From Trichomonas tenax (Eukaryota; Parabasalia; Trichomonadida; Trichomonadidae), in assembly GCA_023091735.1 (NCBI GenBank), contig JALKBU010000479.1, positions 1 to 37,637 on the forward strand: a stretch of DNA of 37,637 nt, read 5' to 3'. The translations under genes were made by a program, and so were the position numbers. Each line of letters begins with the position of its first letter. Positions within the stretch are counted from its first letter, which is position 1. Shown here piece after piece: positions 17,078-27,348 of the stretch. The notes beneath the pieces are model-generated. The model did no database searches. It had not been told where the DNA came from and saw only the letters and a program-made list of their open reading frames with translations.

Positions 17078-17097
17078 AAAGGCCATATCAAACCGTT
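17078..17097 (-). promoter_or_regulatory. M3 plus M5 core promoter of eS10
   Basis: On the minus strand AACGGTTT (17097-17090) matches the M3 consensus, followed 7 nt later by M5 CCTTT (17082-17078). The second C (17081) as +1 gives an 11-nt leader. M3 and M5 are described core promoter elements of T. vaginalis. Confidence 0.7.
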
Positions 17098-17528
17098 TTT
17101 TCACTTTTCGTGTTCTGACATGTAAACGGTCGGCCAATAAAAAAACATAAAATCCATTTATCGAACAATGGAAACTGACCAAGATCACTCCTGTACTATA
17201 ATTCACAATTAGCTCTATATTCTTATTATAAACATCATCAATAAATAATGTTATTTTCAGTGCCATTTTCACGCTTTTATTTTTCTCCAATTTTTACTAT
17301 TTTTGCCACGTAAAATACAACATCTGACGATCAAAAACGACACATCATTGATAAATTACTTGAACATATTAAAACGTATACATTCAGGATTAGAAGTATA
17401 TGTTCTAGTATTCATCAGTAGTTTCAATATTCATTCAGGTGAATCATAAAGAAGTATTAATTTGCCACGTAAAATCCATTTTGACAAATATTTACATCAC
17501 TTTTTATATCATAGTTCAAGACCAAATA
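17098..17528. promoter_or_regulatory. Divergent eS10/EMC3 intergenic region with CATGTAAA/CACGTAAA elements
   Basis: About 430 AT-rich bases between divergent genes. They contain TGACATGTAAA 17116-17126 and two copies of GCCACGTAAA at 17305-17314 and 17464-17473, the last 55 bp before the EMC3 ATG. This motif recurs upstream of other genes in the window. Confidence 0.45.
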
Positions 17529-18185
17529 ATGGATTTAACACAATTTTTTGCGACATACGTTTACGCCATAGAGGTATTTGTTATCTTCATCGTGCGTGAA
17601 CTCGTCAACCGCTATATGACACACAGTCCTCCAACAGCAATAAATAATTTTCAAAAGAAAATGGAAGCATTCCCAAAGAAGCTTCTTCACTACATAGCAC
17701 ACAAAGATAGATTTAACCAGGACGGATTAAACCTCAGACAAAGCTGGGGACTTCGCGAAGCCAAATCTAAGCCACCGCCAGCCCCAGAGGAAATCGCATA
17801 CAAGCTCGCATCATTCGGAAACTCCATGCTTGGATTCGTTACAGGTATGTTACCGAATTTAATTTTGTTGTTTCACTTGAGTGATAAACATGCACTCAAA
17901 TTGCCGTTCGAACCACCTCGTGTTTTGGCTTCTCTCTTGACATATGGTTTGCCAGAAGGAGAGCTCACCAACTGCGATGTTGGCTGCTATGGTTTATCAT
18001 TCGTTCTCGGCTTCTGCGGTTCTGTTTTCACAGCACTCTTCCCAGTCGTTCATAAGTATACACGTGAGGATGATAAGGGTCCACTCATCAATTACGTTAA
18101 CGATCTTATCCTTGATCCTCGTAAATGGGAACTTGAAAATGTCGATGACGAACTTGGCGAATTCCTTGATGCTAAATTGAAATAA
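17529..18185 (+). CDS. EMC3: ER membrane protein complex subunit 3 (EMC3)
   Basis: The 218-residue membrane protein has helices at about 10-27, 104-122 and 148-168, the EMC3 topology. Local matches to EMC3 are VTGMLPNLILLF (family VTNVLPMILI), KLPFEPPRVLASLLTYGL, and the C-terminal WELENVDDELGEFL (family WALDDVEEELM). EMC3 is the Oxa1-type insertase subunit of the ER membrane complex, which inserts helices of client proteins. The frame could extend 30 codons upstream, but EMC3 proteins begin directly before the first helix and the ATG at 17529 does that. A GTATGT inside the gene (17845) is coding, not an intron, because the EMC3 match runs through it. Confidence 0.75.
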   Translation: MDLTQFFATYVYAIEVFVIFIVRELVNRYMTHSPPTAINNFQKKMEAFPKKLLHYIAHKDRFNQDGLNLRQSWGLREAKSKPPPAPEEIAYKLASFGNSMLGFVTGMLPNLILLFHLSDKHALKLPFEPPRVLASLLTYGLPEGELTNCDVGCYGLSFVLGFCGSVFTALFPVVHKYTREDDKGPLINYVNDLILDPRKWELENVDDELGEFLDAKLK

Positions 18186-18593
18186 GCATTAGAAGTATCG
18201 CGAGCGAAGTCATTACAATTGTCATTTAGATACTTTAGATTTGTCTTTATTTTAAAATATTAATAACTCATAAATAATATTGAATCATTTAACCCCCGCT
18301 TATCGCGCTAGCACTTACAAATAGTTATGCTTTGATTCAACATAATAATTTTTTTTATCAAATTTAATAACTCGTTTTTATTAGTTCTTTCAATCGGAAA
18401 TAGCCCAAAACAGAATTTTAGGGAAATTATCTAATATTCATTTCATATGTTGTTATTTATAAAATCTTATATTGAGAATGCATTATCTAAATTATATCTT
18501 ATTAAAACAGAATATAAAAATTTAAGATACTTCAATGTTTTAGAACTATACGTATGTTTAAATATAATAGAAGATGATTATTAAATTAACAAT
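18186..18593. other. Convergent EMC3/epsilon-COP spacer
   Basis: About 408 AT-rich bases between two gene ends. No gene, repeat or structure was found beyond short A and T runs. Confidence 0.5.
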
Positions 18594-19415
18594 TTACAAT
18601 CTTGCAACAGTATCATCAAAATCTTTGAGCATATCATTGATGTTCTTAGTATAATCGTTGTTGAGACTCATAACCATTTGAACTTGAGTTTTGAGCTTTT
18701 CGTAATCATTTCCACGATGAAGAGCAACAGCTTGATTGATAATAACGCTCTCATCATTGGGGAAGTTTTCAGCGGCATTTTGGATTGTCATTTGGGCCAT
18801 ATCCCATTCTCCTAAAGCTGAATAGCAGCAAGCGATTGCGTTGGCGAGTAAAGGTGAAAGCGGAAGTCTATCTGCTATATCTTGAAGTGAGTAAAGAGAT
18901 TTTCTGATTTCTTCTTTCTCGAGATAAAGTGAAACAAAAGCGGTCCAAATGTTTTTAAGAATTTGGCTATTAATATTTTCCAGTTCCTTCTGGGCAATAT
19001 CTGGACGATTCAGAAGCAACAAACAGTGGATTTTTTCAGCAATTGCTTCATCATTTTTGTGTCCAGAAAGGACAATCAACGCATCTGAGATGTTTTCAGT
19101 CTGAATGAACAACATCGCCTTGCAAATTGCATAGTATGGGCTTGTTGCTACTGTGGTTTCATCATCTTTTGGAATTAAATTCAAAATTTCGGTTGCATTC
19201 GAACATTTCTTTGACTGGGCAAGTAAATAAACACCCTTTTGCATATCATTGGATTGTGATTTAACTTGATTGATAACGAAATCGATTTGGCCAAGGAAAA
19301 GACGAGATCTGAGTACCATAAACTCAGTAACTTCGTCGATCTTCTTCATGTCCTTTGTGTCGGCGAGAACTTTGGCGTAAAGTCCCGCGTAAAAAGAATC
19401 TTGAATCTCTTCCAT
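18594..19415 (-). CDS. COPE: Coatomer subunit epsilon (COPI)
   Basis: The 273-residue all-helical TPR-like protein matches epsilon-COP: DSFYAGLYAKVLAD near the N terminus (family: NAFYIGSYQQCINEA), then YLLAQSKKC, ALIVLSGHKNDEAIA, and LLANAIACCYSALGEWDMAQ near residue 205. It stabilises alpha-COP in the COPI coat for Golgi-to-ER traffic. The frame opens three codons earlier only at a TTG, so the ATG at 19415 is used. Upstream the minus strand reads TGACACTTTTTTGTCAAATATG, carrying a CACTTTT element like the epimerase array. Stop context TAAA. Confidence 0.85.
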   Translation of the reverse strand: MEEIQDSFYAGLYAKVLADTKDMKKIDEVTEFMVLRSRLFLGQIDFVINQVKSQSNDMQKGVYLLAQSKKCSNATEILNLIPKDDETTVATSPYYAICKAMLFIQTENISDALIVLSGHKNDEAIAEKIHCLLLLNRPDIAQKELENINSQILKNIWTAFVSLYLEKEEIRKSLYSLQDIADRLPLSPLLANAIACCYSALGEWDMAQMTIQNAAENFPNDESVIINQAVALHRGNDYEKLKTQVQMVMSLNNDYTKNINDMLKDFDDTVARL

Positions 19416-19988
19416 ATTTGACAAAAAAGTGTCAGTTCAGAACGATTATTCGCTTTTTATTGTGTTGAGTTGTAATTTTAGCTTTAGGACTTTATTGGCT
19501 GCATAAATGGTCAATGGATATTATGTGGCCCGAAATGCAACATCTATTCATGCATAAGATTTTATTTTCGATGAAAATTTTTAATATCATTATTAGATTA
19601 TCACTGAATTACAATATATAGGACACGCATATTATATGGCTCTATATATTCCATCAATTAGCTATCATATTTTTTAATATAACAAATCTCTTTTGGATCT
19701 AGAAACTAGAAAATACACAACAGGCAGGTTATATTTTTCAATGAAAGGCATCATATTTGTTAATGATAATCATGTCTTCTCCATATATTTTTAGTTATAT
19801 CTCTTTCGAACTTACGAATTAGAATACAAAGGTCAAACGAATCGTGTAGTTTTATATACAGCTTATGTTTTTAATATTGTTTTTTGATATTCAATATTAT
19901 CAATATAATTTGTTAAAGATTTATATAACATAAAATGTAGGATATGGGTAACAAGAAATTATATATACAAAGCTTATTTTAGATATTT
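19416..19988. other. Gene-poor region upstream of epsilon-COP
   Basis: AT-rich DNA with the epsilon-COP promoter at its left end, including AACGATTATT at 19441-19450. Nothing else is seen. Confidence 0.4.
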
Positions 19989-20510
19989 TTAAAATATTAA
20001 GAAAATAGAGATTATATAATGCATAAGAGAGGGGTAACTTTGATACAATTCGATGCAAGTATTCTTCCAAGCAAAGTCACACACTTGATTATAGAAGATT
20101 TTGATTGTGCTGCGAGAACCAAATGTTTGATTGAAATCTAATGAAACATATATCTTCAGGTCATCTGAGGCAGTTGGTTCAGAGCCTTTTACTGCATCAT
20201 ATAAAGGATCGCTGAGAATTGTTGGATTTTCACATAAATAAAGCTGTTTCAACGCAGAGTTATACGAGATTGAGATGTCTCCTATGGTTTTTTAATGAAC
20301 TTGGAAGAACAAGTTTCGTTAAAGAATACATTCTTTTGAAGCAAATTTTCGAGAGTTTCCAATTTTGAACCTGGCATAAAACAGACAGCTGTACATCCAG
20401 AACACCAGTCGAAGGCCCACGTTCTAATGACGTTTATTGTTTCTGCAATAATAAATTTTGGAACTTTTTCACAATGACGAAATGCGCAGATTCTTCGAGC
20501 CTAAAGCATC
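19989..20510 (-). pseudogene. BspA-like leucine-rich-repeat pseudogene fragment
   Basis: On the minus strand three frames together read as BspA-type LRR protein: CEKVPKFIIAETINVIRTWA and then FDWCSGCTAVCFMPGSKLET in one frame, LVLPSSLK in a second, and IGDISISYNSALKQLYLCEN in a third, the last ending in an 87-codon ORF. LPSSLK-IGD and the FxxC-SGC pattern are typical of this family, the largest surface-protein family of T. vaginalis. Two frameshifts lie near 20288-20310, one at a run of six T. No start codon or full repeat set remains, so this is a decayed fragment of a larger gene. Confidence 0.65.
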
Positions 20511-21734
20511 GAAAATTTATTCTATTTGTATTCAAACAATTGAATTACAAATAAAGAGTTGCATAAAAAATATTTCGAATTTAAATATCATCAAAATATA
20601 AAATGTCTCAAACAACCATAACCAAAAACACTGATTTGTCTGTAACAAATGTCGAATTTATGTATTGGAATGAACTGTTGCAATAACAAAATTTTGGTCG
20701 AATTTGAGTTCGTTAGTGGAACAGAGTGTATTCTTAATCTGATTATTTGTCATCCATTTGGATATCTGCGCTTGATTTCGGAGCTCAGTCGCTGCAATTT
20801 TATATCTTTTAAATATATTTACACCTACACCTCATTTATTTCTATAAATTACTTTAGAGGCTCATCGAGCATGATATATATTCGCATATGCCATTACATA
20901 GTACTTCACATTTCCAATACACATGTAGATCTTGACGATAACCTTATTTATATCACGCATTTTCACAATTTTTGCAATTTTTATCTAAATAAAACTGACA
21001 TGTAAACTTTACATGACATAGTGTTTTAGCACGAATATAACATAACATTAAATGCTTGTATTATTGGACTTTTTGGAACTTTCTGCCTTAACTTTTAGCA
21101 TGTCCCTGCAGTTTCACTTTTCCAAACATGTCTTCGGTAAAATTCGAAGGTTTTATCACAAAAAATATATTTTTAAAAATGTTGGCCTCCTTAATGGCTA
21201 ACTCCGCTGCATGAGCTTGCAGAGGCATCAATCATATGACGGCAATACAGATTCATAGAGCGCATGACATCCACAACAGAAATATTCTTCAATATCTAAT
21301 TTTGTGAATTGAATCAATTTAATTTTCGACTTTACTTAGCTCTCCTCTCCTCGCTTAGTTTTGCATCACATGCTATACATCATACTACTCTAAGCACTCA
21401 TTAAAACTCATTGCATTTCTAGACTGATATCTCATGGTATTAGATTTTTGCGGCAAAGTTCGGCATTATATACACATACATGAGCATAGTGATATATCGA
21501 ACTCTCACTCCAAATTATTTTTTGGTTTACATACCAATTTGACATGATAAATTTTTACATGACATATCATAAAATTTATTTGTCAAAAAGCACACAACAT
21601 CAAAATGCTTGTTTCATTTTAAAATAACTAAAACAACATAATGAATAAAGAGTGAAGGCCTTATAGTAAATAGTTTATATGATAAAAATAAAAAAGAGAA
21701 AGGATTTTACATTAAATTTGGGAAAAAACGTTGC
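20511..21734. other. Gene-poor region with diverged repeats and possible decayed coding
   Basis: AT-rich DNA. Two diverged copies of an about 80-bp segment start at 20996 and 21540 (separate entry). ORFs at 20649-21005 (plus) and 21052-21201 (plus) have no recognisable product. A minus-strand stretch at about 21230-21310 reads LDIEEYFCCGCHALYESV before a stop and may be another decayed fragment. Confidence 0.35.
20996..21620 (+). repeat. Two diverged direct copies of a TGACATG-TTTACATGACATA segment
   Basis: Copy 1 at about 20996-21075 and copy 2 at about 21540-21620 share TGACATG, then TTTACATGACATA (21008-21020 and 21554-21566), then an AGCAC, and AAATGCTTGT followed by a T-rich tract. Copy 1 begins with a near-palindrome, TGACATGTAAA followed by TTTACATGACA. 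They may be duplicated promoters with their ATG (ATGCTTGT in both). Confidence 0.45.
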
Positions 21735-22310
21735 TCATGGAAGCTTGTATCTCTTGAAGAGCTCTTCTGAGAGTTTCACGAGTGTTGCATCGAGGCGATC
21801 GTTAATAATTTCAATATCGAAGATCTGTTTGTTTTCTTCGTATCTTTTAAGCTCCTGTCTTGTAGTGACGAGACGCTTTTGGATCTGTTCTTCTGTTTCT
21901 GTAGCTCTTCCGCGAAGACGAGCTTCTAACGCTTCGAATGATGTTGGTTTAAGGAGAATAATGAACGGCGTCATGTCAGACTTGTAGACAGCGATGGCGC
22001 CATCAATGTTGATATCGAGGATGCAGATTTTGCCGGATTCCTCGACATGTCTAATGGCGGCGAAAGAAGTTCCATAGTAATTACCGTGGACTTCGGCGTA
22101 TTCGAGGAACTCTCCGTTCTTTATCATCTCCTCGAACTTTTCGCGTGTTGTGAAATGATATTGAACGCCATTAGTTTCGCCAACTCTCGGCTGACGAGTT
22201 GTGTGGCTAATAGAGAAGTCAAACCTTCCTGGATAGAGTTCTCTCAGCTTGCTAATGATTGTTCCCTTGCCAATGCCAGAAGGACCGACAAATACAATTG
22301 GTCGAGACAT
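21735..22310 (-). CDS. Guanylate kinase
   Basis: The 191-residue protein has the P-loop GPSGIGKGT (9-17), the GMP-binding SISHTTRQPRVGETNGVQYHF, then EFLEYAEVHGNYYGTS and the DINIDGA motif, all typical of guanylate kinase. It phosphorylates GMP or dGMP to the diphosphate using ATP, essential in nucleotide salvage, on which trichomonads depend. Length fits single-domain enzymes (about 190-200). The open frame starts earlier only at a GTG, so the ATG at 22310 is used. The stop is TGA. No initiator is recognised. Confidence 0.93.
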   Translation of the reverse strand: MSRPIVFVGPSGIGKGTIISKLRELYPGRFDFSISHTTRQPRVGETNGVQYHFTTREKFEEMIKNGEFLEYAEVHGNYYGTSFAAIRHVEESGKICILDINIDGAIAVYKSDMTPFIILLKPTSFEALEARLRGRATETEEQIQKRLVTTRQELKRYEENKQIFDIEIINDRLDATLVKLSEELFKRYKLP

Positions 22311-23858
22311 GCCAACGAATTTCCGCACTTTTTTCGTAAACCATACAATTGTCTAGCGGCCGCACTTTTAAAATCTTGTCATTTTTAAGAGTGTGAAAGC
22401 AAGGTTTTAACACATTGTATTGCTTTATCATATTATTTTGGCTAATTTCATTTCAAAATTTATAATTTTGAATATAAAATAATCGTAATTTTCCTAACTC
22501 TTTACCACTCATAATTTTTAAGTTTCTAAAAATTAAACTATATATTCATATATTAATTCTCATATATAAATTATATTTTTATTTGTGGAGAGTATTGCCG
22601 TAGCCAATTTTGAGAAAAAGGAAGATTTTTGTTGTGGGGAAGACGATTATTGTTATCGCACCATTCAAAATTTGTGTGAATTTGTGGCCGTTGAAGTCAC
22701 TTTTATCAATATTCATGTATTTAGGCTTCTTTTATACCACAATTTCCAATTTTGATAAAATCGGATTTGATTTTAGCTGATTTGTGCAAATTGTGTTATT
22801 GTGTCTCATCGATTTTAGATTAAACTATGGAAGTGATAAATGAATACGTGAGTTTTAGCCTTTTTGATTTTAGAATAGCTGCTTTTTGATGGACAATCAT
22901 AGCTTTCGGAATTGGATTTGAAATATACATATTGAAGTCTATATGATTAATTATGTAGAAAGCTTCAATTATGTTTATTCGATTTTTTCAAATGATATTT
23001 AATTTTTTGCAAGGTTTAGCTGTCACATATATTGGTAAATCTGAAAATCCAGATAATTTTGAAAAATTCGATGTTTTGAAAAACTGTATCAAAATTATTT
23101 TTTCGAACATCTATTGTTACTACGCAAAAAGTGAATTTATCATCATGTAACCCATAAAAATACCATTAAAACTACGGTTAAAATTCAAGATAAAATTTTG
23201 AAATCGGTTTCTTTGAAGTTTAGCATTCATTTCCTGGAATTTGGGTATACATGATGAAAACATTATGTTCTGAAGAGATAGACCTTGGAACATCAAATAT
23301 TAGAGCAAGGAATTTCAGGAAATTTCATTATGATGAATTCATCAATGTGAATTAATGGTTTATATTCATACAGAGCAGGATTCAATGAGTTGTAACTAAT
23401 GAAACTCACATTAGTATTTAACATTTGAAAATTCTGGCATTTATTTCTTAAATATCACGCATTTCTAAAGTTGCATGCATTAACTACAGAGTACAATGCT
23501 ATATCACATTGTATTAAGCGTAAAACACAATTCTGCAACCAAAATGTTTAATTTCCACTCGAGATCTTCACTATATTAATCGACCCATCACTACTCTCGA
23601 TTTTTCCATTGATTCCTTCATGAGGTCAAGTATACAATTCATACTTACTAATATATATTTTATAATTATTTTAGAAATATCGATATTTCAAGATAATTTT
23701 GCTAAATATGCATTTCAGTCAATATGCATATATTATATCCAATGTGATGAAGCGATTGCTGAAAATATCGATTTCTGACATGTAAAAATAAAATGCCATG
23801 TAAATACTTTTTGTCTCCAATTAAATATTTCTGACATGTAAATTGCCAGAAACAAAAA
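22311..23858. other. 1.5-kb gene-free region
   Basis: AT-rich DNA between two divergent genes. It holds one Myb-type element GACGATTATTGT at 22642-22653 far from any gene, and TGACATGTAAA at 23776-23786 and 23832-23842 next to the downstream gene. No ORF, RNA gene or long repeat was recognised. Confidence 0.45.
23832..23842 (+). promoter_or_regulatory. TGACATGTAAA element before the small basic protein gene
   Basis: The element ends 16 bp before the ATG at 23859. A second exact copy lies 56 bp upstream at 23776-23786. The same 11-mer occurs at 17116, 20996 and 35163. Confidence 0.45.
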
Positions 23859-24134
23859 ATGACTCTTGCAGGAGATGACGCTCTCAGTCTTGCGCCAAAG
23901 GCATCAATTATATTCAACTTCCTCAACGAAGACGCGGACAAATCTAAATCAGGTTTTTCGAGCATAAAAACAAAATCTGAAGCGGCTTCTTCAGCGAAAG
24001 CTGCTGAAGCTTCAACAGATCCAAAACGCAGCAAATCTGTGTCTTATAGAAGACCTGATTTCGAACAGCAAAAACTTTCTGGTGTTGATTTTTCGATGTT
24101 CCAGATTCCAAAAAAAGTTGAAGATACGAAATAG
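23859..24134 (+). CDS. Small hypothetical protein, Ser/Lys/Ala-rich
   Basis: The 91-residue frame has protein-like codon use against AT-rich flanks. It opens with a hydrophobic patch (ASIIFNFLNED), continues with a disordered Ser/Ala/Lys middle, and ends with FEQQKLSGVDFSMFQIPKK. Two TGACATGTAAA elements sit directly upstream. No domain, signal peptide or membrane segment is visible, and no family is recognised. The composition suggests a small, mostly unstructured adaptor or regulatory protein, but this is only an inference. The stop is TAG. Confidence 0.6.
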   Translation: MTLAGDDALSLAPKASIIFNFLNEDADKSKSGFSSIKTKSEAASSAKAAEASTDPKRSKSVSYRRPDFEQQKLSGVDFSMFQIPKKVEDTK

Positions 24135-24484
24135 ACTTATACAGTACTTGATTCTATCATGTTGTTTTCTATTAGAGTTATAAATTTATAAAATGTTGAT
24201 AATTTATTTCAAAGTCTATTAATTAATCTTCTATCTTACAACTACGTTACAATGATAGAATAACATCATCATACATATAACGGTTTATACAAATATGTTC
24301 AAAATAATATTCAAGATATCATTATTGTATTCTATAAGAAAGACATAGCTTTGATGTGGAGATAATTCTTTGAAAAAATCGCAAGGAATTAAAAATTTAT
24401 AAAATTTAATAAAATATTGATGCTTTATGGGTGTTAATAAATAGATCAATCATTGTTTTTAACATAAAAAAAGAAATATAATAA
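24135..24484. other. Convergent spacer
   Basis: 350 AT-rich bases between two gene ends. An M3-like AACGGTTT occurs at 24280-24287 but no gene starts nearby, so it is probably chance. Confidence 0.45.
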
Positions 24485-26680
24485 TTATCTCCTTGAGAGA
24501 GATTCTCTAATTGCGATCTTAGCTTCATTTGAGTTAATAACGTCAACCGGAAGTTTGCCATCAGGGCCCTTTTGGCTGGCATCAATTCCTGGAGCTGTGA
24601 CTAAAACCTCAACAACATCAGGCCACTGTCCACTTGCAGCTTCATAGAGTGGGTTTCCATCGTTTGGATCGATACCAGGAGTCTTAACAAGGACTTTCAC
24701 GACATCAATGAATCCCATCTTTGAAGCGATAGCAAGTGCAGTCTTTCCTTGGGCGTCATGGACATTAAGTAAAACACCTGGAGCAGAGACAAGAGCAGCA
24801 GCGGACTCAGCACGATTCCTCTTTGCTGCAACATGGAGCGGAGTCATTCCGTCCTTGTTGACAGCGTTGATATTGATTCCTGGGCATGTGACGACAAATG
24901 TGATTGCACGTGAAAGTGTTTGTGCAGCTAAGTGAAGTGGAGTATTGAGCTGTTTGTTAGTTGCGTTGAAATCGATGTTCTGTGCAGCAGCCATAGCTTC
25001 AGCGATTGTCATTGTCTCTCTGGAAGCCGCGTAGTGGAATGCTGTGTTGCCAAGCTTATCTTTAGCATTGATATCAAAGCGGTTAGAATTGACGAGGAAT
25101 CTAACGATTTGCGCTGGAGCAGACTTAGCGGCAGCGTGTAAAGCAGTCAAGCCATCAGTATCTTTGTGGTTTATGTCAACCCCCGGGGCATCAAGGATTG
25201 TTCTGATGACGTTGATATAGCAGGAATCGATAGCAGAGAAAAGTGGTGTTCTCTTTGTCGAATCAACAGCGTTGATGTCGACTTCACCTTCCTTGATAAG
25301 GTATTGAACGACATCCTGGTGACCGTTGAGAGCTGCTGCGTGCAGCATTGTCTTGCTGCCTTTCCTGAAGCTTGGATCAGCACCCTTCATTGTCATAATG
25401 ATCTTGAGAGCACCCAAGTGTCCGTTCTCAGCTGCCTGGAAGAGGGCCGTTGTTCCCTTCGATATTCCTGGCGCTTCAATGCCCGGAATTGACGCGAGTA
25501 ACTTCAATACGCCAACATGGCCTTCATCAGCAGCGATGTAGATCATACTGGAGGCATTCCACTTTGTTGGTGTGGCTCCGTTCTTGAGGACAAACAACAT
25601 TGAGACAACGTTGTTTGTTCTCGCGCACTTATTGAAGATTCCATCAACAGTCAATGCTTCATCATTGCTGAGTGCCTCATATTCACTATCAGCAACACCG
25701 AAGGATGTTTCCTTGTATATCTGCTCGAAGAGATCGTATCTACGGAATCTTGCAGCGATTTTGATTGACTTAAGAAGTGAGAAACCTTTCTCCTTTAAAA
25801 TTTGGAGAACTTCTGGATTTGCGCCAGCAACAGCATATTTTTCTGTGTTCTTAAGTGAAACACCACGTGCAACGAGCTCCCTGACACAGTTTATAGCGCC
25901 ATAGAAGCAAGCGAGTTGAATTAAATTCGGTGATCTTTCATAAATGAATCTTGGCTGGAAGAATAAGTTCTGGAACTTCATATTTACGTTGACATCAGGT
26001 CCCCACAGAGATGGATCGTCTTTGTGAATCGCATAAATCAGAGAATCTTTTGTGCATCCGACATCAGTGAAATCGTGCATCTTTTCCCAACCATCGGCAC
26101 ACAAAAGGTCCAAAGTATCGATAAATTCTTCGAGTGGATTGTTGTGGCGATTTGTTTTCTGTGATAACAATGTAAAAAGCGGTGGATCGAAAGCCTCCAA
26201 TTCTGCACCGAAGAAGAAATAGAGGAGAGAGTTTTCAGCTGTTTCGAAGATGCAATCTGACAAAATACTGCGGATTTTATCGGCAATTTCTTTAATTGTC
26301 AAAACGTTAGCGAGAAGGCAGTTTCTTATGAAGCAGAGCGCTTCCTCTTTTCTGTGAAGCAGCGATTTTCCAAATGGGCGAAAAGCAGCCTTCAAAATGA
26401 TTGGTTTTAGATTTTCTAGCGCGTTCTCTGGCGATGCGTTCTTGTTGAGTTCGCCGAACATGCGCGCGAAGAGTCCCTGCTTCGTCGACCTGATTTCGAA
26501 TATGTCAAACAACTCATGAACGAAGAAATAAATTCCATCAATCGTCTTTATATACGGCAACTTGAGGATATTCTCCTTCGTGGACTCAAAGTTCTCCTCG
26601 CTGATGTCGGAGAGGAGTCTCTGAAGCTCCGCGAGGGTTTTGGCCTCTTCTAATGCTTCGTGAGAAAATCCACTTTCCAT
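24485..26680 (-). CDS. Large ankyrin-repeat protein
   Basis: The 731-residue protein has a helical N-terminal region (about 1-235) without recognised domains, then about 12-14 ankyrin repeats from about 245 to 725. The best repeats carry the core TPLHLAA or TALHAAA pattern at 33-34 residue spacing, and several end in a common PGIDxN linker (VDINAV, INAVNK, IDPND). This N-terminal helical block plus long ankyrin stack is common in trichomonads, where ankyrin proteins are massively expanded. Function is unknown; the stack is a binding surface. Upstream the minus strand carries TTAACGATAAG about 12 bp before the ATG, an ACGAT (Myb-type) element. Confidence 0.85.
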   Translation of the reverse strand: MESGFSHEALEEAKTLAELQRLLSDISEENFESTKENILKLPYIKTIDGIYFFVHELFDIFEIRSTKQGLFARMFGELNKNASPENALENLKPIILKAAFRPFGKSLLHRKEEALCFIRNCLLANVLTIKEIADKIRSILSDCIFETAENSLLYFFFGAELEAFDPPLFTLLSQKTNRHNNPLEEFIDTLDLLCADGWEKMHDFTDVGCTKDSLIYAIHKDDPSLWGPDVNVNMKFQNLFFQPRFIYERSPNLIQLACFYGAINCVRELVARGVSLKNTEKYAVAGANPEVLQILKEKGFSLLKSIKIAARFRRYDLFEQIYKETSFGVADSEYEALSNDEALTVDGIFNKCARTNNVVSMLFVLKNGATPTKWNASSMIYIAADEGHVGVLKLLASIPGIEAPGISKGTTALFQAAENGHLGALKIIMTMKGADPSFRKGSKTMLHAAALNGHQDVVQYLIKEGEVDINAVDSTKRTPLFSAIDSCYINVIRTILDAPGVDINHKDTDGLTALHAAAKSAPAQIVRFLVNSNRFDINAKDKLGNTAFHYAASRETMTIAEAMAAAQNIDFNATNKQLNTPLHLAAQTLSRAITFVVTCPGININAVNKDGMTPLHVAAKRNRAESAAALVSAPGVLLNVHDAQGKTALAIASKMGFIDVVKVLVKTPGIDPNDGNPLYEAASGQWPDVVEVLVTAPGIDASQKGPDGKLPVDVINSNEAKIAIRESLSRR

Positions 26681-27348
26681 TTTATTTTCTTATCGTTAAA
26701 ATCTGCGTCTTCTCCCGATTTCCTTTCTTATAATACATTTTTTTGCTGTAAATTTTGTCTTAGTGAGGGGCAGATTTTGTATTTAAGGTGCTTTTTATTT
26801 CAACAGGGGCTGAAATATTTATCATAAGGGGTGTATATTCTAAAATAGGGGATCATTAGTTGAATTTGATTTACGAAAAAATATTGAAATATTACATCTT
26901 ACGATAGTAATAAATATTTGAAACTGTTAAAATATATAGTACTGCAAACACACATATAAATATATGAGTTGTGAAAACTTTTCTCATTGGGGTTTTCGAG
27001 AAAAATGACTTGAAAAATGTCGATAATTTCAAGAATATAATATTGATAAACTCGTTTATCAATGACTAAAATCGATTGGAATATAGTTTTTATAAGACAC
27101 AATAACAGACTCTATAATATATGAATATGCTTATATCTTTCTAACTATTCGTAATGATTATTATTATCAAAATGATATCATTTGAAATAATAACATATAA
27201 TTTATATGATTCAATGCAACAGATGATGTAGATGCCTTACTGAAAGTTTATAATCATAAAATTGAATATGTGATAAGATATGATGAAAACATAAAAAAGG
27301 AAATCAAATAATTTTAGGGTTTGTCACCAAAAAACTGCCAAACCAAAT
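26681..27348. other. Divergent intergenic region
   Basis: About 670 AT-rich bases between the ankyrin gene and the thioredoxin-domain gene. Only A and T runs and the promoters at the edges are seen. Confidence 0.45.

Noticed and set aside
17845..17850. GTATGT resembling a trichomonad 5' splice site inside EMC3
   Set aside because: The EMC3 match continues unbroken through it and no ACTAACACACAG-type 3' end follows.
20649..21005. 118-codon plus-strand ORF
   Set aside because: No recognisable domain, low-complexity Ile/Tyr/Phe content and no promoter; kept only as part of the region description.
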